A stretch of 64,000 nt of DNA from Symbiodinium kawagutii (taxonomy: Eukaryota; Sar; Dinophyceae; Suessiales; Symbiodiniaceae), in the NCBI GenBank assembly GCA_009767595.1, contig VSDK01018139.1:121049-185048 (forward strand), in the 5' to 3' direction. A program made the translations under genes and the position numbers. Positions 1-11,276 of this stretch are shown here, piece by piece. Every line of letters starts with the position of its first letter. Position 1 is the first letter of the stretch. Below the pieces are notes generated by a model. That model did not search any database, was not told where the DNA came from, and saw only the letters and a list, made by a program, of their open reading frames with translations.

Positions 1-1419
1 CAGTTTTGGTGGCGTTCCAATCACAATTGCTGTGGTTTTAACGCGACCTTTTGGAATGCATGGGTAGTAGTGGATGGTCCGCCATTTGTAGATTTACCAT
101 TAGAAATATTGTCCTTCCCACGATCCCCTTGTTTGATTCCAGGAAGCCATGCGCTTTTATTCGTTTCGGATCACTATGAGTCTTACTTACTAAACATGAT
201 TTGTGACAAACACAAGCTATCAATGACTATTGCCAAATATATTCAAAAAAGTACCAGGGGTACAGGCTATTGAGCCACATACTGCACATACATGCATACG
301 TGCATACATGGATACATACACCACACACGCAGTACATACACATCATGCGGTGCGCAGGTGATTTTGAGTGCGGGAGGCTGTGGAAGTGCACTTGTTAAAT
401 AGAACAAAGATACAAGATTTGTACAGAAAAATATGTATTCCTTAAGTGCCTAAGATACTCAGTACTACAATGATTCCTCCCTTTTATTACCAATTCCCTA
501 AATTCAATGTATGCTGTACTATTTTATTAGAGAGTGAATGCTCAGGGGCTCTGTGGAGTGGTAAGGAATAAAACTTTACAATGATTAAAGATACTTGTAT
601 ATAATACATTAATAAATATATATATATATATATAGGTGATGTACTGCTAATACTGTGGCAGACAGTTTAAAGTGACATATCTTTTTAGATATATACGTAT
701 GTACATGAATATATGTATATATATGTATATACATCGCATGTGTACCTACACCTATATTATATGTATATATATATATATCTGTATATATATATGTTTTGAT
801 ATTTATGTATATATTTATTTTCTTATATGTATATATACAAATATATGTCTTTCTTCCTATATAAATATATATTTATATCGAATTTTTATTATTGCATAAG
901 AAATCGAAACTATCACGTACATAATGTTGATTGAACTGATTATACATATGTATATATATATATATACATATATTGAATATTCATGATCAGTATCTATACG
1001 TTAACAACTTTGAGAGTTGCATGATGAATATTGGACTCCTTTGGATAGATGCAGCATGCATAATATTAGAGTAGAATTATTTTGAAGATAGCTGATGTTA
1101 GTTTTTGATATTTGGGCGATTCCTCATTCCCGGAGAGACCAACATACCAAAATTACAAATTCTCAAGGACTCTTGGCTGGAGACCTTCCCCCTTCTCAAA
1201 GAGTCCAAAAACAGTTGTATTTTTTAATTGGTCGGTCCCTCGCCCTTCAAAAGAACGCTTGTACATTTATATGCTCCAGAGAGTGCAGTGGACTCCCAAT
1301 AGGCAATTAAACTCCAAAGTGTAGTGGCCCTCTAGAAAATTCAACATTTACAGTCTACAAATTCAATGATTTTTAATACCATATAAATCTATATATAAAT
1401 ATTTGTGTAAATATAGAGG

Positions 1420-1473
<54 letters not shown>

Positions 1474-1747
1474 TAAATAGGTAAATATACATAAATTAAA
1501 TAAATACATAAATAAATAGATAAATAAACAAATCAATAAGTAAATAAACAAATAAATGAATAACTAAATAAATACATAAATCAATAAATACATAAATAGA
1601 TATAAATAAATATAAATAAATACATGAATAAATAAATGAATAAATAAATGAATATAAGTAAATAGATAGATAAGCTGATAAGCAAAAACAAAAAAAAAAA
1701 TATATATATAATATCTATGTAGATTTTGCAAAACACTGCACTCCCAG
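1..1747. other. Non-coding AT-rich stretch with microsatellites
   Basis: I see no convincing coding region here. Dinucleotide TA/TATG runs occupy about 600-970, and a four-base GATA run lies at about 1420-1472, followed by a long AAAT/ATAA-rich low-complexity tract to about 1710. Short open frames in this part are products of the simple repeats (for example Tyr/Ile-only peptides). Confidence 0.6.
1420..1472. repeat. (GATA)n microsatellite
   Basis: About 13 copies of the tetranucleotide TAGA/GATA in an uninterrupted run, followed by a degenerate AAAT/AATA-rich low-complexity tract to about 1680. Confidence 0.9.
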
Positions 1748-1861
1748 GAGCTCCCCTCACCGCTGGGTGCCCAGGAGATCGAAGAAGACGAACTGCGACG
1801 GCGCTGTCGCAGCTTCTTGGAGGCCCCTGGAAGCACGGGACGGGGCTCGGTTGTTGGGGAG
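1748..1861 (+). CDS. Candidate internal exon, Glu/Arg-rich
   Basis: A 114-nt open island between an AG acceptor (CACTCCCAG) and a GT donor (GGGGAG|GTACTA), in phase 0 at both ends (38 codons). The peptide starts ELPSPLGAQEIEEDELRRRC and continues with RSFLEAPGS. GC content and G/C-ending codons rise sharply against the flanking AT-rich sequence. No family is recognised; the EIEEDELRRRCRSFLE part looks helical. It is the first of a series of small + strand islands that may belong to one very large gene. The borders are predicted by eye only. Confidence 0.5.
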
Positions 1862-2285
1862 GTACTAGGTATGGTCCGAGTGGTTCTGGTAAGCCTTACC
1901 TAGCTATGTTCCCAGCTTATATCCCAGTGGTACTAGGTATGGTCCCAGGTAAGGTCTAGTTGTGGTTAAGCAGAGGGTTTTGGTTATGTATGGTTGTGGA
2001 ATATCTTGAATATATTTTTTGTGGGTCGAATGATGCTTATGTCATGGGGCTGCCACTTTTATCGCCAGCTACCAGCCTGGAATCCGGTTTGGCAGCCACA
2101 CAACGCTGTGTCCAACCGTGAGTGACGTACCTTTGCTGTTTTTAAATGCTTTGAAACAGTGAAAATGAGAGCAAACTGGAATTCTCAGTTGATTGGTTTT
2201 AAAAAAAGCCGAAAATATGAGATTAAGAGCAAGAACATGGCAATGCCAAACTATTTTTTGGTGGTTTTTCTCTCAAGCATTCTGC
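1862..2285. other. No gene seen
   Basis: Intron-like or intergenic sequence between the first exon candidate and leader-family copy A. It contains a short direct repeat, GGTACTAGGTATGGTCC, at about 1861 and 1929, and nothing else I can support. Confidence 0.5.
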
Positions 2286-2413
2286 AGTGGTGGACGGCCT
2301 CAGATTGCTCTGGAGCAGTCAAATCTGCGAATCCATTCACAGCCAATAGGAGCCAGTCCAGCACTGATGCCCCCCTCTCTAAAGAATGTTTTTGTGCGCA
2401 CATTTTTGCAGCC

Positions 2414-3341
2414 ATGCTTCTGGCCCTGGCAGCGAGTGATCCGAGCTTGGTGACTCCGGCCGCCTTGCTGGTGCTGAACCCATCGGATTCAACAGCAGCA
2501 AGACCGCCGGAGTCACCATAAACTGGAACCGCCTCTGCCTAAGACTCTGCCGGAATGTCTCCTACAACATCCAATGAGGAGCATTTTCAAGCACGACCTC
2601 AGCAAGGGACCTTCGCCACGGCGCAAGATGATGAGCTGGATGTGCCAGCAGCTGCAGAGGCCGAAACACCTGAAGAGCCACAGGAAGAGGAAGTTGAAGC
2701 ACCGCAGGAGGAGACAACAGAAGAGATACCTGAGGCCATGGAGGAAGCACCACCAGCTGCACCAGCCGTGGGTTGTGTGGACGAGAATAAGGAGGTTCAG
2801 AACCGTTGTTGCTGCAGGCCTTGCGTTCAAAAGACCGGTCGTGCTGTGTCGCTTGGGCTGGGCACAGTGACAGACGATGTGGAGCATTTGTGTATCCAAC
2901 AGGAGCAACTGAACCCTGATGTGAAATCTGGAAAAATGAAAGCAGCACATAAGAGGCCCCCCCTGGAAGAGAGCGTTTCATGCGGGTCAGTATGAAGCGG
3001 TTGACTTTGGACGAAGGTTACTGTCTCTATGTGAAGATCCGCCGGGTCACTTCCCACCACGGAGTTCAATGGAGTGCTGTGGTAGTGGCCGCAAGCGAGG
3101 CAGCTTTGGGTGCCGACCCAACCAAGTGTGACCACACTTGGATGCATTGCGGGAAAGAAAACTCCAACTTGCGTGATGTTGCAAACCAGACTTGGTTGAG
3201 GATTTGGTTCAGGGTGAACGCCTGTACGTCTTGGTGCAGGAAGTCATTGTTCCCGGCGGTGTTCAATGGACCCGTGTGCAATCGGTCGGAAGCGATGAGG
3301 CAGGTTGGGTGCCGAGCCACTGCATTGACATCAGAGTGTGA
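2414..3341 (+). pseudogene. Leader/SH3 family copy A, degenerate, with two SH3-like segments
   Basis: The ATG at 2414 begins the shared leader (MLLALAASDPSLVTPAALLV), preceded by the family 5' flank from about 2310. The frame then meets stops at 2519 and 2540. The same frame reopens at 2555 with a Glu-rich linker (PEEPQEEEVEAPQEETTEE) and ends at 2995, one base out of register with the SH3-like part that follows. The first SH3-like segment (about 2980-3120) has MKRLTLDEG and LYVKI but ends in an inverted repeat. A second, better one (3198-3341) has QGERLYVLV, VQWTRVQ and DEAGWVPSHCI before the TGA. The piece between them (about 3160-3197) matches the 3' flank of copy B, so A may be a fused tandem duplication. 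Stops and frameshifts make it a pseudogene unless unseen introns remove them. Confidence 0.7.
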
Positions 3342-3363
3342 TGCAGACATTCCTTCGTCTGCG
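3342..3363 (+). other. Post-stop stem-loop, copy A
   Basis: The stop codon is followed at once by a 7-bp stem TGCAGAC/GTCTGCG with the 8-nt loop ATTCCTTC. The outer pair is T-G. The same structure follows the stop in copies B, B2, E and F. It is probably transcribed as part of the 3' UTR. Confidence 0.6.
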
Positions 3364-3840
3364 TGTTGCCGATGTCTGGAGACAAAGCTCCCCTTCAGAG
3401 CTGAAAGGCGTTAGTTTCGTCCAGACCCTGCAGAACCCAAAAAGGTGTGGGGTGAATGTGGCTGCGGTCTACGAAAGCAAATGTGCTCCGAAATCAATGG
3501 TTTGCCAAGAGCAACTGGCCATGCTCCGATGGGTGCAGCTGCCATCAGAAGAACATAGAAAAACCATGAAAAACCACCATCCTGAGGCTGTCCATCCATG
3601 ATGTGCACCTCCAACCATCCCGTTTTCAGTGATCGTTTGAGTGGGAAAATCCATCCTTTCTCGGTGCTGCACTATGGATCATCCCAGCTGGATTCTCCCA
3701 GACACCCCAACGGACCAACCGCTGATCAGCCAACCAGTCTTCAGGATGCGGATGAGACGAATCACTCCATTTTCTCGATGACGCTGGTGCAGGTCGGTAC
3801 AGCCCAGCCATGTTGGTCAATGTGTTGTTAATTAAGGCAC
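3364..3840 (+). other. Conserved 3' flank of copy A
   Basis: From about 3364 to 3700 the sequence matches the 3' flank of copy F (45453-45760), including GTGAATGTGGCT, GGTTTGCCAAGAGCAA and GATCGTTTGAGTGGG. The duplicated unit therefore extended several hundred bases past the stop codon. Open frames here are not conserved between the two copies, so I do not call a gene. Confidence 0.6.
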
Positions 3841-3841
3841 G

Positions 3842-4562
3842 GTGGGGGGTAGCGCTAGACAATGGTTTACAATATAGTGTTATAACTGTATACGGTTATA
3901 GTGTGAATCACTGAATGATGGTTAATTATTGGTTTCGGATGGTTCGTGATAGTCGATGGATACAAGACCGCTGAATGATGATTAATTCAGATATGGTTGA
4001 TCCGGGTTTGTGACAGTTTGTTCTGGATTCTCTAATAATGCTTGATGAAGTGGTCAGTGATGATGAATGACTATCCATTATGGACAATGCTTTGTTGATT
4101 GTGAATGACGGACCATCATTCAGCTTTGACGGTCTATGATGTGATTCGTAATCATGGTTGAGGACAGCACCAAATTGTGGTTAAACATGGCTACTGGATC
4201 ATTAATAGTCTCCCCAAACTCAGCATGGCCAACAATACTGTACACCTTTTCTTAGTGGAAGCAACGTTTTTTGTGTGGACCCATCAGTCATGATTGCGAC
4301 CACATTCGTTATCTCTAATGGTGCTATTCCAATTCAGTGGAGACAATTGTGCTTGTTTGGTTCAAACATGTGTGGGACATTGTGGGACCAAGAAAAATGC
4401 AAGCATGGTTTTTGTGGGAGCAATGGATCGCCAACAATTCAACCAGTGTTTTTTCGCGCCGCGTCAGCCGCACCGATTCTCGGAGTATGCTATTGGCAGT
4501 TTGGTTTGACCCGCCGTAGAGCACTTTGTTGATGCTCATCATACGGGCTGTTGCAAGTTTGT
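3842..4562. other. No gene seen
   Basis: Simple, degenerate TGGTTGATGATGG-type sequence typical of introns in this window. The short frames at about 4275-4600 have no coding character and overlap on both strands. Confidence 0.5.
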
Positions 4563-4675
4563 TACACTCTGGTAAACTAACATAGCAATGGAAAATCACC
4601 ATATTTTATAGAGATTTCCTAGGAAACCATTAATAGTCGGTGGATTTCATTGCCATGTTAGTTTACCAGAGTGTA
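4563..4675. mobile_element. MITE-like element with TA flanks
   Basis: A 19-bp perfect terminal inverted repeat CACTCTGGTAAACTAACAT at 4565-4583 is mirrored at 4655-4673, and similarity continues inwards for about 15 bp more (GCAATG...CACC). Both ends are flanked by TA, as expected for a Tc1/mariner target duplication. With about 110 bp and no coding capacity it fits a non-autonomous MITE. Confidence 0.7.
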
Positions 4676-4828
4676 GTGTGAGATGGTTCCAGTCGACTCA
4701 TGAGAGGCCCCGTTACCGTTGTTGGTTTCAAGTCAGTGGCGGGTCCCCAGTCTGTTGGGAACCAATTGCGGCTTAGCTTTGGCCTCCCAACAGCTGGGTG
4801 ATCTTGCATGTTCTGAGTATGACACAGG

Positions 4829-4880
4829 ACATTCATGTATTACTAATACTTGTTATCATTATCAAGTAATACATGAATGT
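4829..4880. repeat. Inverted repeat
   Basis: Perfect 16-bp arms ACATTCATGTATTACT (4829-4844) and its complement (4865-4880), with a second short inner pairing (TACTTG/CAAGTA) in the 20-nt spacer. It could extrude as a hairpin. No family relation seen. Confidence 0.75.
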
Positions 4881-5525
4881 TGTATTACTAGCTGTATTGA
4901 TAATGTCATACCTATAATAATAGCTATTCAATGTATTTCTTGTTACAGCTAATCATTATCATTATAAGCATTGATCAATCATCGTAGCAAAGCTTGGCTA
5001 AGCATTATTGAGCATGGTACTTGTCTCAGCATGATTGAGCACCTTTAAGTTTTCATCAGCCATGAACATCATCAATCATGAGCACAGTCCAGCATTGACC
5101 AACCATCAGCAACATTCAGTACTCCTGATTTAGCGGCTCACCCATTATTAACCGCCCCTGTTATTCATGCTTGTTGGCCACCATGATAGCTCGTGACCAA
5201 TATTACGCAGTAGTCAAAGCATCATTAACCATTGCTACCCACCATTTTCAGCAGCATTACGAACCAGCACAACCGTCATGAACCATCATCATAAGTAACT
5301 CATTTGTCATCATCAACTAGCATCAAGACATATCAAGACCATACCATTAGCCGTATAATAGTTAACAGTTCAGCAAATACTTAACATTAGTTCACCCTCA
5401 TCATAGCCTAATATCATTAGCCGTCCGCCATCATCAGAATCATATCATCGGCATATCTCTGAACACAGGCGCATCACAAGCTTTAAGCCATGACCCGCCA
5501 TGATGAACCCATCATCCGATCCCAG
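4881..5525. other. Degenerate ACCATCA/ATCATCAA sequence, no gene
   Basis: A long stretch of imperfect CATCA/ACCAT words with no open frame of note. Similar text fills 7100-7650, 16550-16700 and 30300-31200, which suggests a decayed simple repeat spread through introns. Confidence 0.6.
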
Positions 5526-5643
5526 GCCTTCCGCGCCTTCCGGACGCTGCGGGAGCTCTGCTGGGAGATGATGCGCAAGGGCCTCCTGGTGTCCAAGGCA
5601 CCGCAATCCGGTGGCCATGGTGGCACCGCAGCTGGGATTGCAT
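5526..5643 (+). CDS. Candidate internal exon
   Basis: A 118-nt island after an AG acceptor (CATCCGATCCCAG) and before a strong donor (GCAT|GTGAGT). The peptide begins AFRAFRTLRELCWEMMRKG and then runs LLVSKAPQSGGHGGTAAGIA, with clear GC-rich third positions (CGC, CTG, GGC, ATG). The phase is 0 at the start and 1 at the end. No known domain is recognised; the first half looks like an amphipathic helix. This is one of the better-supported exons because of the GTGAGT donor. Confidence 0.55.
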
Positions 5644-7753
5644 GTGAGTTGCGCTACCATTTGCTACCCGGTGACCGGCCATGCTCAGAAGTTGGGATTG
5701 GTTCCAAGTTTTCGTGCTGACCTCTTTTCCAGATCAAATCTGGATGTTTACCATTGTTATTATTGTTATTATTATCATTAGCCATTATTGGTATCAATAA
5801 TGCCTAGTTATCGCTCAATCATTACGAGTTTTCCAGGTTCACAAATCTTACCACTCACCACCGTTGAGGTGCCTCAATCAACATTTCAATTCCGGCCCCT
5901 TGCACCACAGGCTCCCGGGGAGAAGTACGTTCATGTCTCGGCCCAAGGGTGCTAGACACAGTGGCGCTCGGTTCTTTGGGACTCCAAACCAAGCCAACAA
6001 TTGGAGGGCTCATCCTCTTTTCGCAGGAATCTGCAGCATCTCCACAATGTTGATGTTATTTAGACCCCCAACATCTCACCAGCTTTTTTTTGCCCCCCCC
6101 GGTTTAAGAATGTTCCTTTTGGGTAGGGAAAAAACCGGCTCTTGGGTTCTACATGGATTGGTCATGAGCCATGACCCGAAGATGACACCACTGGAAAGAC
6201 CCAGGTGGACCGGGAAAGCATTGAAGGCCGGACTGCTGTGGTTGGATCACAAGTCTAAGGCTGTACTGGGGGCTTGTCTTGTTGCTAATAATATCTCCAG
6301 TTGTATGCATGCCAGCAAGTCTGAAGTCTATCTGCATGTTCGAGTTCGGGTTGGATACGCACGTCAGATGTAACCGACATGAGCAAGGACGATAAACCCG
6401 AAAAACAAAGTATGTGGGATTATGCGGGTGTATTTCCACGGTGATAACATGGTTTGCATGCGCAGTTGCCAAGCCGGCAAAAAACAGCTCATTGTTAGCA
6501 TGGGATTGTGCTACGGGGTGGTGCAGGGTCCATGTATATAATATAATATAATATATGTATATATATATATGATTACATATTTTTTCATTTACATACACAC
6601 ATACATAAATAATCTTAAATATAAAATATAGATATGTATATAATATGTAATATATATATATATATAAGATAAACATATAAAAATACATATCCTACATGCA
6701 TGCAGATGTATTTTGTCGGACAACAACTCTGCTTCCATCATGGCCATGGAGGCGGTGATGCGGCGGCTGAAACGCAGCTCCGGGAGGCATCCAGGGAGGG
6801 CCCTTGGTCCATGCAGTGGTTCTTGGAGGCAGAGGCATAGAGGTCGAAGCTACATGGCAGTGGTGATGATCCCCAATTATTGCTCAATCTTTGACCGATA
6901 GCCACATGATAAGATGCAAAAGGGCAGGAAGCCAAAGCCATTTGAGATTTATTTTTGAGATCTTTGAGTGTTTGCGCTCAATGAATTTGAGCAAGAACGG
7001 ATCACAAGGCGCAAAGAATGTGTCGATACTTGTTACGGAGGCTCAGAAAACAAGGAGCCATTAATCCATGGTGAATCAGTATTTGTTAGTCCCTTTCAAC
7101 CATTGATTGATAAACACTCTAGCAATGTACCCACTATATAATTACGAGTCAAATCCAAACATTATCCAGAAAATGGCAATATATATTGCTCAGCAGTGGT
7201 TCACCATAATCAAGCCAGTCTTAAGTAACCATTATGTGACAGTGACCAAACATGACACAACACATTTTTCACCATTATCAATTAATCACAACCACTTGTG
7301 ATCAAACGTGGTAAAGAAGAATACCCATAATTGCTCATTATCAACCAACATGAACGATTACGATCAACATATTTTAGCCACCAAGCATCAACCATCATTA
7401 TCAAGCATCATTATTTTCAGTAGCCATTCAAATCAACGATGGTTTCACCAACCGTTCATTATCGCTGTCCATTTAACCATCAATATTGTTACTACCCTTA
7501 CAGTAGTGACAATCATTATCAACCATCACTACCAACCATTAGATTAACACCATTAGAATCACTACCAACACCATCATCATCACACTCACCCTTCATCTTC
7601 TCAGCAAACCCAATGGTTCCGGTATGAAACTATCATTTAACCACTAGAATCTAATAACCACTCGATTAAACCATTGCTAAACCATTCTTAACCCCATGGT
7701 AGTGATGGTTGGTACCCCGCTGGTTCCCACCCTTGGCCACTGAAACCACCCAG
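5644..7753. other. No gene seen; AT microsatellite at 6535-6672
   Basis: Intron-like sequence. Opposed open frames at 5864-6373 (+) and 6149-6688 (-) overlap each other and show no coding codon bias, so I reject both. A TA/TATG-rich tract lies at 6535-6672, and CATCA/ACCAT text from 7100 to 7600. Confidence 0.5.
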
Positions 7754-7821
7754 GCTCTGGCGGAGCGCGACGCGGAGTGCCGCACCTTGCGCGCTGCGCC
7801 GGGGGAGCCCAGATGGCTACC
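7754..7821 (+). CDS. Candidate internal exon, coiled-coil-like
   Basis: After an acceptor CACCCAG at 7753 a GC-rich island encodes ALAERDAECRTLRAAPGEPR followed by WLP. G/C-ending codons dominate (CTG GCG GAG CGC GAC GCG GAG TGC CGC). The ALAERDAECRTLR segment looks like part of a heptad coiled coil. The donor is uncertain; GT at 7822-7823 is one choice. No homologue is recognised. Confidence 0.4.
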
Positions 7822-8382
7822 GTGTTGTGAGCTGCTAAGGCCTAAGGCTGGTGCTTGAGCAGGGTGACAGGTGACCATCATGGCTGGTTGGTGGTCACAT
7901 GTGGTCACCAAGGGTGGTAAGTACCAGCCATGGCTGGTTGGTGAGTGGTGAGTGGTGATCAAGTGGTTGATTGGTGGTGATTGGTGCTGAAAACGATGAT
8001 CAAGTGGTTGCTTCATGGGGATTACCACCGATAGGAGATGACCATAGAGCATCGGTACAAGCCCTGGCGGCTGAAGAACTTTTTTTGTTAGGCAGTCCAC
8101 CCAGAAAAAGACAGCTAGATCGAGAACAATGGATTTTTTCGTCTTTTGAAGTTCCCACCAGATTGGTCATGATTTCCAGAGCACATCCTTTCACCAAATC
8201 TGGATTTCCGATGCTCCCACATCTCTTAACGTTGGTATGTAGGCACGGAACGTTCGATCTCGTTCGATGCAGCAGTGGTAGATTGGCACCAAACAATTCG
8301 GAACGGCCATGGTTGTCATCTCGCAATCCCGTCCATGAGATTCCTATCTAAGACATCGCCAACAGTTGGCATCATATGGCCA

Positions 8383-8475
8383 TGGGTCAATATTAATCAA
8401 CCAATCACTGGGGGATTTCCACCAACAATAACCGGGAAAACAATGGTTAATGGTGGGGAACGGGATTTTGACCCA
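8383..8475. mobile_element. TGGGTCAA-type inverted-repeat element, copy 1
   Basis: Begins TGGGTCAATATTAA and ends TTTTGACCCA; the flanks ATATGGCCA and CTGCCATAT extend the inverted repeat to about 16 bp. The interior CCACCAACAATAACC...GGTTAATGGTGGGGAA is shared with copies at 47139, 55130 and (reversed) about 56470. Length is 93 bp with no coding capacity. Confidence 0.65.
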
Positions 8476-9599
8476 CTGCCATATTCTTCATTGATCTATC
8501 CACGTCACTCCGAAGCCACTCCCGAATGCAAATCAATTCCAGATTCGAAAATCCCCAATTTGGTACAAACTTTGATACCGAACCAATTGCTGATCAGCCA
8601 CTATCACGCACGAACCACATGTATAAAGAATTAAGCATGAGTGATAACAACTTGCAGTTTGTTTAGTAATGACTATGATAATGGCTCATAATGATGGTTT
8701 ATAATATTGATAATGGCTAATAAATGCTCATACTGATTCATAATGGTTAATGACAGCTGTCAGTTGGCCGGTTGGCACCCCATCCTAGCAACCAGGCTGG
8801 CTGCAGCACCCCCCCGGCGGCAAGTACCCAAAACAGTCCAGGCAGGGCCTTGTTGGTGTTACTCCAAAATTTGGAAATTCTAGAATGTTCAAAAAAATCA
8901 TCATGTGAATTCTACTGTCTCCTTTTCTTCGTCGTCACAAGCTTCAAAAGCATACCCATGCCTGGAGTGCCACGCATCTGTCCATAGCAGGGGGGAAGCG
9001 CTTCACAGTGGAACTCCATCCAGCTCTCACAGTTGATGCGGCTTGGTCAATGATGGTTGGTTAAGGCTAAGGGATGGTAAGAGCGGTCAATGACTGGCTG
9101 ACTGGTTAACCCAAGTTGGGAAGTTGTGAACATCGCCGGCAGCGAGAACCAGCTTTGTGTGGTTTGACCCGCAGGTGAGCCGGCCAACCGCCGCTGCCTC
9201 CCATGTGTCCTGTAGTACGCAAACTGAGGAGAAAGGCTGGGTCCCTGTCGATGCGATGCCTCACTTGATTCATACGACTGACCATGTTTTCAGTCGTCAT
9301 GTTAATGATTTACGATTTTACAGTAATTAGTTTTGATGAACATTTTGGAAAAAACTTCCCACGTGCTTGATGTGTGTATTGAGTCACCTTAGAATCCCCT
9401 GGCGGGGGATTTCCTGAGCTACTGAGTTTCACCACCTGGGTTTGTTTTAAAAAAGGGCCACCAAATACTACAAGGTTACGGACTAAAGATTGTCGGGATA
9501 CAGCTGGTCCCCTAGTGTCCTTTGTTGCCCTGTGATTGATGGGAAAACCTGTGATCCCGCGGTCAATTCTTGCCCTCGGTTACCTATGCGTTGTTGCCG
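8476..9599. other. No gene seen
   Basis: Intron-like sequence with degenerate TGATAATGG words. Small open frames (for example near 8772-8987 and 9106-9300) lack coding bias and are not supported. Confidence 0.45.
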
Positions 9600-9659
9600 G
9601 TTGCTACCCAGGTCGCTGCTTTCCACCTGAGGTCGTTCCAAGCCACAACGCCGTTCTGA

Positions 9660-9725
9660 ACGTCCCAAGCGTCCGGCCTCGGCCGGGGCGGCGCGAGACG
9701 ATCGAAGTGGTGCGCTGGAGGGAAG
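9660..9725 (+). CDS. Possible exon, low support
   Basis: A GC-rich island before a GT (GGGAAG|GTCTGT). One + frame reads RPRPGRRETIEVVRWREG; the other frames are also open with high GC, so strand and frame are uncertain. I keep it only because base composition changes abruptly at both sides, as it does at better-supported exons. Confidence 0.25.
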
Positions 9726-10333
9726 GTCTGTTTGGTGGCTGGAAACGATGTGAGACCATGTGAGTTTATGGCACCAAAAACCCACTCAAAGAATCTGGGT
9801 GAAAGGAAATTGACGAGGACCACCAGCGGAAAGGTGTGCGGTCACAGAACTGCAGGCTGGCCATCCATACTTTTTTTGGTACTTCACATGTATTGTGAAG
9901 TGAAGCTCATGGCAGCTGGTCAGGTATCATGCCAGCCTAGCTTAAAGGGTCTACCAGATAGATCCGATGGCCATGGGATCCTTCAGGACGCTGCTTCATT
10001 GGCTTCAGTCCAGAAGATGTGGTGGATCCCTTCGGTCGTTTGGAAGGCCTGGTGCCTCAGGGGACACCTTGCAACCAAAACCTTGCCGTGACTTGTGGAG
10101 CTTCTGGTTGTAGCAGATACCCAGTTCTAGGCCCAGGTTTGGATCCAGAAGGTGGGCCCCTCGTGTGGCCTTTCATGCATTTCAGTGCATATGTAATGTC
10201 AAGAAAAGTCACTTATTTTCAGAGTATGTTTGCAGTTGATCCAGAAGATTTGTTTTTCATGCTGAAATTCAATGCTTTGGCATCAACAAGTATGATACGG
10301 ATATGAGCCACTTTTTTAGTAATCTGTATATTC

Positions 10334-10366
10334 TGTTCATTTCTATTTGCTTCTATTTGGCTTAAG
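10334..10366 (+). promoter_or_regulatory. T-rich tract ending TTTGGCTTAAG, before copy B
   Basis: A pyrimidine-rich run (TTCATTTCTATTTGCTTCTA) ends in TTTGGCTTAAG|G, 160 nt upstream of the ATG. The tract plus AG fits a (trans-)splice acceptor. The last 11 bases also differ at one position from the 3' end of the dinoflagellate spliced leader (TTTGGCTCAAG), so it may be a relic leader. Copies B2, D1, D2 and G carry the same signal. Confidence 0.4.
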
Positions 10367-10526
10367 GCTTTCGCACCGCCGTTTCGACGCAGCAGTCAAA
10401 TCTGCCAGCCTTGAAGCTCAGCGCTTGAACAGACTATGGTTCTAACATTCACAATCAATAGTCGCCAATCCAGCACTGATGCTTCTGTCGAAAAAGTGTT
10501 TTTGTTGAGCACACATTTTTGCAGCC

Positions 10527-11276
10527 ATGCTTCTGGCCTTGGCTGCAGCGAGTGATCCTAGCTTGGTCACTCCGGCCGCATTGCTGGTGCTGAACCCATG
10601 TTTGTTGCTGTTGGGTTACCTGCATGAGAAATTGTCTGCAGCTCCTGAGAGCGAGACAGAGCAGTTGTCAGACGTGCAGTCTGAGCACGAGACTGTAGGA
10701 GAGGTTCCAGCACCAGATGACGAGCTGGACGCACCAGCACCTGCAGAGGAGGCGGAAGCAGTTGAAGTGCCACAGGAAGAGGCACTTGAAGCACCAAAGG
10801 AGGAGACAACAGAAGAGGCACCTGAAGCCCAGGAGGAAGCACCACCAGCTGCGCCAGCAGCAGCCGCGCCAGTAGCAGCTGCGCCAGTTGCAGCTGTGGC
10901 AGCCGTGGGTCCTGTGGAGGAGGTTCAGCACAGGTATGAGTACAGGTCTCATTTTCAGATCCCTGGTCGTCGTGTGCCGCTTGAGCTGGACATAGACGGG
11001 ATTAATGATGAGGAGCTTTTGTCTCCACAACTCCAGCCGCTGAGGCCCAGCGTCAGAATTGGAAGAGTGAGCGCAGCGTGTTGGTGGACCCCCAAAACGG
11101 AGCACTTAGTGCGGGCCAGTATGCATCGATTGACTCTGGACGAAGGTGACCATCTCTATGTAAAGATCCGCCAGATCACTTACCACCAAGGAGTCGAATG
11201 GAACCTTGTGGTAGATATAGCAAGCGGAGCAGCAGGTTGGATGCCGAAAAAATACATCCATGGAATCGATTTGTGA
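10527..11276 (+). CDS. Leader/SH3 family copy B, intact
   Basis: The only full-length intact member: 249 residues from an ATG that follows ACATTTTTGCAGCC, a possible acceptor. Residues 1-36 are a hydrophobic leader or membrane anchor (MLLALAAASDPSLVTPAALL, then VLNPCLLLLGYLHEKL). Residues 60-130 are Glu/Pro/Ala-rich with imperfect repeats (VPQEEALEAPKEETTEEAPE, then an Ala/Pro tail). Residues 135-190 hold a conserved region (RYEYRSHFQIPGRRVPLELD). Residues about 193-246 look like an SH3-like fold: RLTLDEGDHLYVKI, then GVEWNLV, then AAGWMPKKYI, matching the usual pattern of EGD, a central Trp and a terminal G-W-x-P-x-x-Y. Function is unknown; an anchored or secreted protein with a peptide-binding SH3 module is inference. 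No intron is needed. Confidence 0.8.
   Translation: MLLALAAASDPSLVTPAALLVLNPCLLLLGYLHEKLSAAPESETEQLSDVQSEHETVGEVPAPDDELDAPAPAEEAEAVEVPQEEALEAPKEETTEEAPEAQEEAPPAAPAAAAPVAAAPVAAVAAVGPVEEVQHRYEYRSHFQIPGRRVPLELDIDGINDEELLSPQLQPLRPSVRIGRVSAACWWTPKTEHLVRASMHRLTLDEGDHLYVKIRQITYHQGVEWNLVVDIASGAAGWMPKKYIHGIDL

Noticed and set aside
5864-6688. Opposed open frames of 169 (+) and 179 (-) codons
   Set aside because: They overlap each other, part of the minus frame is a TA microsatellite (Tyr/Ile/Leu only), and neither shows GC-rich third positions.
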